From: Poecilobothrus nobilitatus
Lineage: Eukaryota; Arthropoda; Insecta; Diptera; Dolichopodidae
DNA length: 64,000 nt
Reading direction: 5' to 3'
Assembly: GCA_947095535.1 (NCBI GenBank)
Contig: OX352774.1
Span: 247,033,825-247,097,824 of the forward strand
Both the position numbers and the translations under genes were made by a program. Positions 58,766 through 64,000 of this stretch are shown piece by piece (positions within the stretch are counted from its first letter, which is position 1; every line of letters starts with the position of its first letter). The notes below the pieces were generated by a model. That model was given only the letters and a program-made list of their open reading frames with translations, did no database searches and was not told the DNA's origin.

Positions 58766-61499
58766 TGTATATATAGTATATAATATAAACAAAATAAATA
58801 ATATTGGTATATAATTTAATAATAGTATAAAAACCTATAATGGCGTTTAGTAGCCTATGGTTCAATAATATTGTATTACATTTATTTATGTTATAAATAA
58901 ATAAATAAATAAATAATTGATGATGACTCCAGAGTTTATAGAAACCCTAAAACAACTGTAATGCATCTTCATAATATTATAAAAACCTAAATTTTGCCAT
59001 AATGCAGATTTATCGTTAAAAGTTCTTAGATAACCATATGGGGATCTTAACATAAAAGTTTTCTTTCACTAAAGAAAATTATCAAGCACACTTAATAATA
59101 ACGATTCTCTACTAATTACTCGTAATGAATATAATTTATCTTAGCAGGGAACATTTTTTGACTTCGTCTTATAATGAATGGTTCTATAAGGATTTTGTAA
59201 GAAGTTAACCTAAAATAAAATTAAAAATCTCTTCCTAAGTTAAATCAAGTAAAACAAGTTACCAAAAGTTTTTATTAACTATTTTTATTAATTATTTTGA
59301 AAATTTGAATAGAAAATCTTAAGAAATCTTTGATTTGATTATTAATTTGATTAGAAGCTCTTACAATTAGAAACTCTTACGTATTTTTAAGTCTGGCGTT
59401 TTGTGATGATCTTCAAATAAAAATAAAAAAGAAAAAGTAGTACAATAAACATCATTACGGTTAGGCCATAAAATCTAGGTTTAATTAATACATTCCTATT
59501 ATACATATATGTATTTTTAGATACGCGCATTATTGTGTAATTTTAAAATTTAACAATCAAAAAGGCAAACTAATTTTCATATTAATTTTTTAAATTCAAA
59601 TTTTCGTATTCTATTTGGTCAATTTTGAGATTTTTCCTACAAATGAATAAAATTTTCTTTTACAAAAATCGTTTTTTTTTATGACTAATTCTCTTCTATT
59701 TTCCGACATCAATATTATTTGAATCAATTCCCTTTTGGAAAATTAGATACTACAGTAGTAGTAATAATAAAATTAATGAACACTACATAGTAATAAATAA
59801 TGCATACTATCAATTTTCATACTAACTTTTGAAGAATTCAATTCTGTACAAAAAATATTTATCTACAATATTGCACAAATATCTGCCTAACACAATTAGA
59901 ATAAAATGTTTGAATGTATAAAAATAAAATATACAAAAAAAACTCTCAATTTTTGATTTTCCTTTGTTTTTTTTATTTACTGCTTTTTTTTTTTTTTGGA
60001 GGCAAAAGAAAAACTCTGAATGAAACCATTCAGATAATACATACAACGTACATACATTCATACAACGTATTTATATATATATATGCATATGTATTTAATA
60101 TCCTTTTGAAATATTTTGTCTACTTGTAGCTCCTTGCTATTATGTTGTTATAATTTAATTGTAATGAAATTTGCGTATATAAAATTTCATTATATGTGCA
60201 TTAGTATATATTTGTTTGATTGTATGTTGAAATATATATTATGTAAAATAGAAAATAAAGAAAATTCAGTTTAGATAAATAAAAAAAAAAACAAAAAAAT
60301 ATGTACTTTTGTAATTTATGTTTTCTTTTTTTCTGATGCGTATTTACATGAAAATTCATTTTGTATATGGAAATGAATTGGAAAAAAAAAACAAAAACAA
60401 AATAAAAACAAATAAATAACAAAATTTTTGCGCGCTTCGTTGTATATAAAATAATATAGACGTAAATTTGTAAGCATATATTATATACTCGTATTATATT
60501 TGTAACTGTTAAAATTTTTTTATTGTTTATATTGGATATGAAGTGGAAGAATGTTTCTGTAACAGCCAACATATAAATTACAGATCTAAAAATGTACCAT
60601 TGCCACAATATAGAGTAGATTGGGTGAGAGAAAGATTTTTTTAATTTGTATAGCAGAAAAAAACTAATTTCCATTTACATTAAAAAACTTTTAAAGGAGT
60701 TTGAATAAAAAACTATTTTATAAAATATATTTATGAATTTTTATGTATATAAATATATGTGCACTTTGCAAATGACATAAATTTATTAATTACATCTATG
60801 TGATATTATTTTTTCATTTTTTGCTTTTAAATAATTTTAGGATGCTTGACAAATTATCATTCATGATATAACAGATATGATCTGTTTTATTTAAATACTA
60901 TAAGAAGAAAATGCTTTAGTTACTAAAGATAAAATGCTTAAGGAAGATCTTAATGATTTTCGAATTAAAAATGATATTATTCCGTTTTATGTCATGCTAA
61001 TTAATTGTGATTTATTATTTTACTCGATTTATTTGGAATTTTTATATATGATGGTTATTAGTCACAAAATTTTTCTATAAAGCTCTGCAGCATTTTCGTA
61101 AATTAATCTATCTGTCAAAACAGGGATCAAAATAATATATAAAAGTACTTATTAATTTTATATTAAAGAAAAATATTTATAGTTTCTCTTGAAAAATTCA
61201 CAGATAAAAATTTTTAACTTTCACCATTTTGCGAGTATGAGATTTTTGTTTATCCTGACTGTATGTTTCATTTAAAATTGAATTTAATTGGAAAACATTT
61301 CTGAAAACTCTGTATTTGAATCAATTTTATATGTGCTTGTAGTATATGGAACACTTCTGATTTCTAAAAACCTTATTGAAGGTTTCTATTCACAATACCA
61401 TTTTAAGATTGGTGCTATAATTATTGAATACCAGAATGCTATTGCACCAACTACTTAAACCTAATCAAATAATGAGATTATAATATAGTTTTTTATACT
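58766..61499. other. AT-rich stretch, no gene seen
   Basis: An ATAA microsatellite is at 58892-58916. The 157-codon minus-strand frame (60201-60674) is dominated by Phe, Ile, Tyr and Lys; it has no recognised domain and is not called. Confidence 0.55.
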
Positions 61500-61648
61500 T
61501 ATATACAGTTGGTGTATATGTTATACTTACTTATAAAAGAGTATTGTTTATACAGTAGGCGTATTGTTTTTACATTAATTAAAGTTTTATATACAGTTGT
61601 CGTATTGCTTCTGTATATACCGTTGTTGTATTGCTTCTGTATGTACAT
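61500..61648 (+). repeat. 26-bp tandem repeat, three to four units
   Basis: GTTGTCGTATTGCTTCTGTA and GTTGTTGTATTGCTTCTGTA follow each other with a 26-bp period; earlier units (GTTGGTGTATATGTTATACT, AGTAGGCGTATTGTTTTTAC) are diverged. Confidence 0.8.
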
Positions 61649-63926
61649 CTTCAACTTTGATCTAGGTAATTTGGTTAATCTTCGCTTTGTTCATAAAAAA
61701 TCTATTTAGTCTCTATTAAATGCTGTTACAATGAATTCTTTTTAACTGCTTTTTATCAATCTTTAAAGAAGTTGACTTTCCTTTTTATTTTCTTTTTTTT
61801 TCAAAAAATTGATAAATTAATCAATTATAAAAAACAAAAAGCGCTAGTGGTTTGTGTCTCGAATAGAACCATGTTTTCAAAAATAAATGGAAGAAATAGG
61901 AAATTTGGTGAAAATGAATTGCCAGAAAATTGGAATTGTTGAAAATTAATGAACTGACAAAAAAAAAAAAAAATTGATGAAAAGAAACTATATATCGCTA
62001 CAGCATAAAGCATTGTTACTGATTGACCACAGAACTGACTGAAGTAAAAATATATAATAAAACAATAATAATAAAATACAAGTTCTTTGTATCACATTTT
62101 TTTATGCTTCCTCATATTTTTTTTTTGTCCTGTCCAATTTGTTTTTCTAAAATAGGAAATCTTTTCTTCTTAATTATAAGAAGCAAATAATAATTTCTCC
62201 CAACGTAAAACATATAACCTGTACTGATAATTTTTTGCCATTCGATTTCTTTTCATGATCACTCAATATTATAAACACAAAAAAAATATATTATAAACAG
62301 ATCCAAAACAAAAAAAAAAAACAAACCATGGAGTCATAATACTTTTTAACTACGGTTACAAAAAATTAAATATCTTTAACAATAGCATTTTAACCATCCA
62401 TCTCCCATTCTATTTTGCGTGAATAAAAGTAATAGAAAACATTAAATATCTATAAATTATGCCTAGAAATAAAATTCTAATAAAAAAAAAAAAAATTCTG
62501 TTCTTAATGGATTTTGTTTTTTCTATCGAGCACCAGTACAACATTAATATTCTCATATGTTTATATGTACTTAAATGTTTTATATATATGATTTTTTTAC
62601 CTATGCATGCGTTTCTCAATTTTTTTTTTTTTTTTGTTTGTTTTCTTTTCTTAAAAGGAAAAGGAAAATTAGTTTTTTGTTGTTTTTTTTTGGTTTTATT
62701 CTCTTAGAAAACAAAAAAAAAAAAAAAAAACAATAAAACACAAAAATTACTTTTAGTACACTAAACAAAATTAAAGGTTGATGCTCGAATGGTTATGTAC
62801 ATAACAGAACAGAAATCGAACAGAAAAAAAAACAAAAACAAGAATAAAATACAATAGAAGAAAAATATTTTGTGTAGGTATAAAGGATATAACGAGAGTT
62901 GAACATCTTCAGTGAAAAACTATTAAATTAGATTGCAAAACTATGAGAAAAATAATGAGAAAAAAAAAAATGAAAAATTTAAATTAATGCAACAGGATTT
63001 TTTTTTTTGATGTTAAATAATAAATAATTGAGAAGAGTTCATTTTTCCTGTTTTTTTTTTTTTTATTATTATTATTTGCTTTAATATAAAATGTATTGAA
63101 ACTTTTTAAAAAGATAATTGAATTTTAAGCTGTAATATGAAATATCCTTCTTTATCATAATAATAATAATGCAAAAAAATGTGATACTTTTATATCAACA
63201 AGCTCTTTTTTATAGTAATAATTCTAGTTTTTAATAAGTAATTATTTACCTAAATTAATGAATTAAAGTTTATTTTTTATTATCCTTAATATTTAACTTT
63301 ATTGTAGTTTTTAAGGATTATAGAAAGTTTAATATTGTCAACGTATAACAATAATTAATACTCATAAGGTTCTGAATACCAGTTAGATGTAGTATCGATA
63401 AGAAGAAAATATAAAATAAATTTTTTATATTATTCGGTTGGATTGTTAGAATTCTATAGATAATAATTATGTGAAAAGTTTCTGTTTTTTAGTTATTATA
63501 TTTTATTTTATTTAAAATGATGAAATTGAAAATCATTACTTGAAATAAATTTTATTAAACAATATAAGAGCTTTTTTTTTCGAGTAAAAAGAGAGCAAAG
63601 GATAACAAATAATTTAATTTAAGAAGAACATCAATATTTTTGTTCTAATTAATCCTCCCAACATCTAATAACTTCTTATATTTCTCAATTTCCTTCATTC
63701 ATATTCCATTTTTCCTATTTTTCTAATCCTCAAACCAAATAGCACATTGTACATTGCACAAATCTATGATTTTAACCTAATGTTTGATTTAAGATGAACA
63801 TGGTGTTTAGTTAGTTAAAGTACAATACTATAAAAGAGAATTCGTGATCTCATTGATCTCATTCGTATCTTTCGAGATTTTCAAAAAAAAATTATTATTT
63901 AAATTTAGCCAAGTAAATATTGAAAA
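61649..63926. other. AT-rich stretch, no gene seen
   Basis: Homopolymers. Frames at 61825-62707 follow A/T runs on both strands. Confidence 0.6.
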
Positions 63927-64000
63927 ACCTAACCAATAGCGCAGTACGTAAGTGGCCGATCTCTCGGGAGAAAGTTCTAGTAGTTAAACTTTCGTTAGGT
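63927..64000 (+). repeat. tRNA-shaped sequence at the right edge
   Basis: ACCTAAC (63927-63933) and GTTAGGT (63994-64000) pair exactly as a 7-bp acceptor stem enclosing 60 bases. TAGCGCAGTACGTAAGTGG fits an A box, and CCGATCTCTCGG can form an anticodon-like stem. The T-arm position holds GAAAGT...ACTTTC instead of a normal T arm with GGTTCGA. It is more likely tRNA-derived than a working tRNA. The window ends on its last base, so downstream sequence is unseen. Confidence 0.35.

Noticed and set aside
60201..60674. 157-codon minus-strand frame, the longest single frame outside the repeats
   Set aside because: Composition is dominated by Phe, Ile, Tyr and Lys from T/A runs, no domain or signal is evident, and codon choice matches background.
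1..64000. Bacterial-type features (operons, ribosome binding sites, CRISPR arrays, insertion sequences)
   Set aside because: Spliced exons, SINEs, Helitron and non-LTR relics show a eukaryotic genome; the tandem repeats have no spacer/repeat alternation of CRISPR type.

Overview
The window is AT-rich animal DNA, most likely from a fly (Diptera, probably Brachycera). Three things point there. Several long dispersed elements have termini of the TATACCC...GGGTA type, a CCGTCCGTCC microsatellite and the motif AGCTGCCATACAAC, an architecture I know from Drosophila-type noncoding repeats. The only confidently recognised gene is a secreted Ly6/three-finger protein of the kind common in insects. The rest is intronic or intergenic sequence full of homopolymers, tRNA-derived SINE-like units and decayed transposons. 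There are no operons, no rRNA genes and no CRISPR array.

Main gene: a minus-strand Ly6-family gene. Exon 1 (54774 down to 54717) encodes a signal peptide and exon 2 (28491 down to 28318) encodes the first half of a Ly6 domain. The two join in frame through a split AGT codon across a 26,225-bp intron. The remaining exon(s), which should carry the second half of the domain, were not found in 1-28317 and probably lie off the left edge. Nearly everything from 28492 to 54716 is therefore intron 1, and much of the left part may be intron 2.

Layout. 1-410: end of a dispersed repeat (family R3). 2622-5540: a minisatellite-bearing element with about 16 copies of a 146-bp unit. 6748-6945: a chemoreceptor-like C-terminal fragment. 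9750-10147: a fold-back-like element with a GC-rich core. 12517-13098, 23242-25456 and 43336-43920: three more members of the TATACCC element family. 16690-18930: SINE-like units, a 122-bp tandem duplication and isolated exon-like open frames. 21861-22233: an LRR-like relic. 26176-26538, 35718-36080 and 48407-48760: three copies of a 360-bp repeat. 30430-31139 and 45971-46140: relics of non-LTR retrotransposons. 32540-37100: a nested structure in which a large palindrome is interrupted by a 1,382-bp insertion with canonical Helitron termini. 39165 and 50211: another repeat family (R4). 52575-53456: an element with inverted termini enclosing a splice-bounded open frame. 55000-64000: upstream of the Ly6 gene, holding SINEs, short tandem repeats and a tRNA-shaped sequence at the right edge.

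The strongest observations are the phased Ly6 exon pair and the Helitron. The Helitron's empty target site is preserved in the opposite arm of the palindrome it entered, so both ends can be placed to the base from this window alone.
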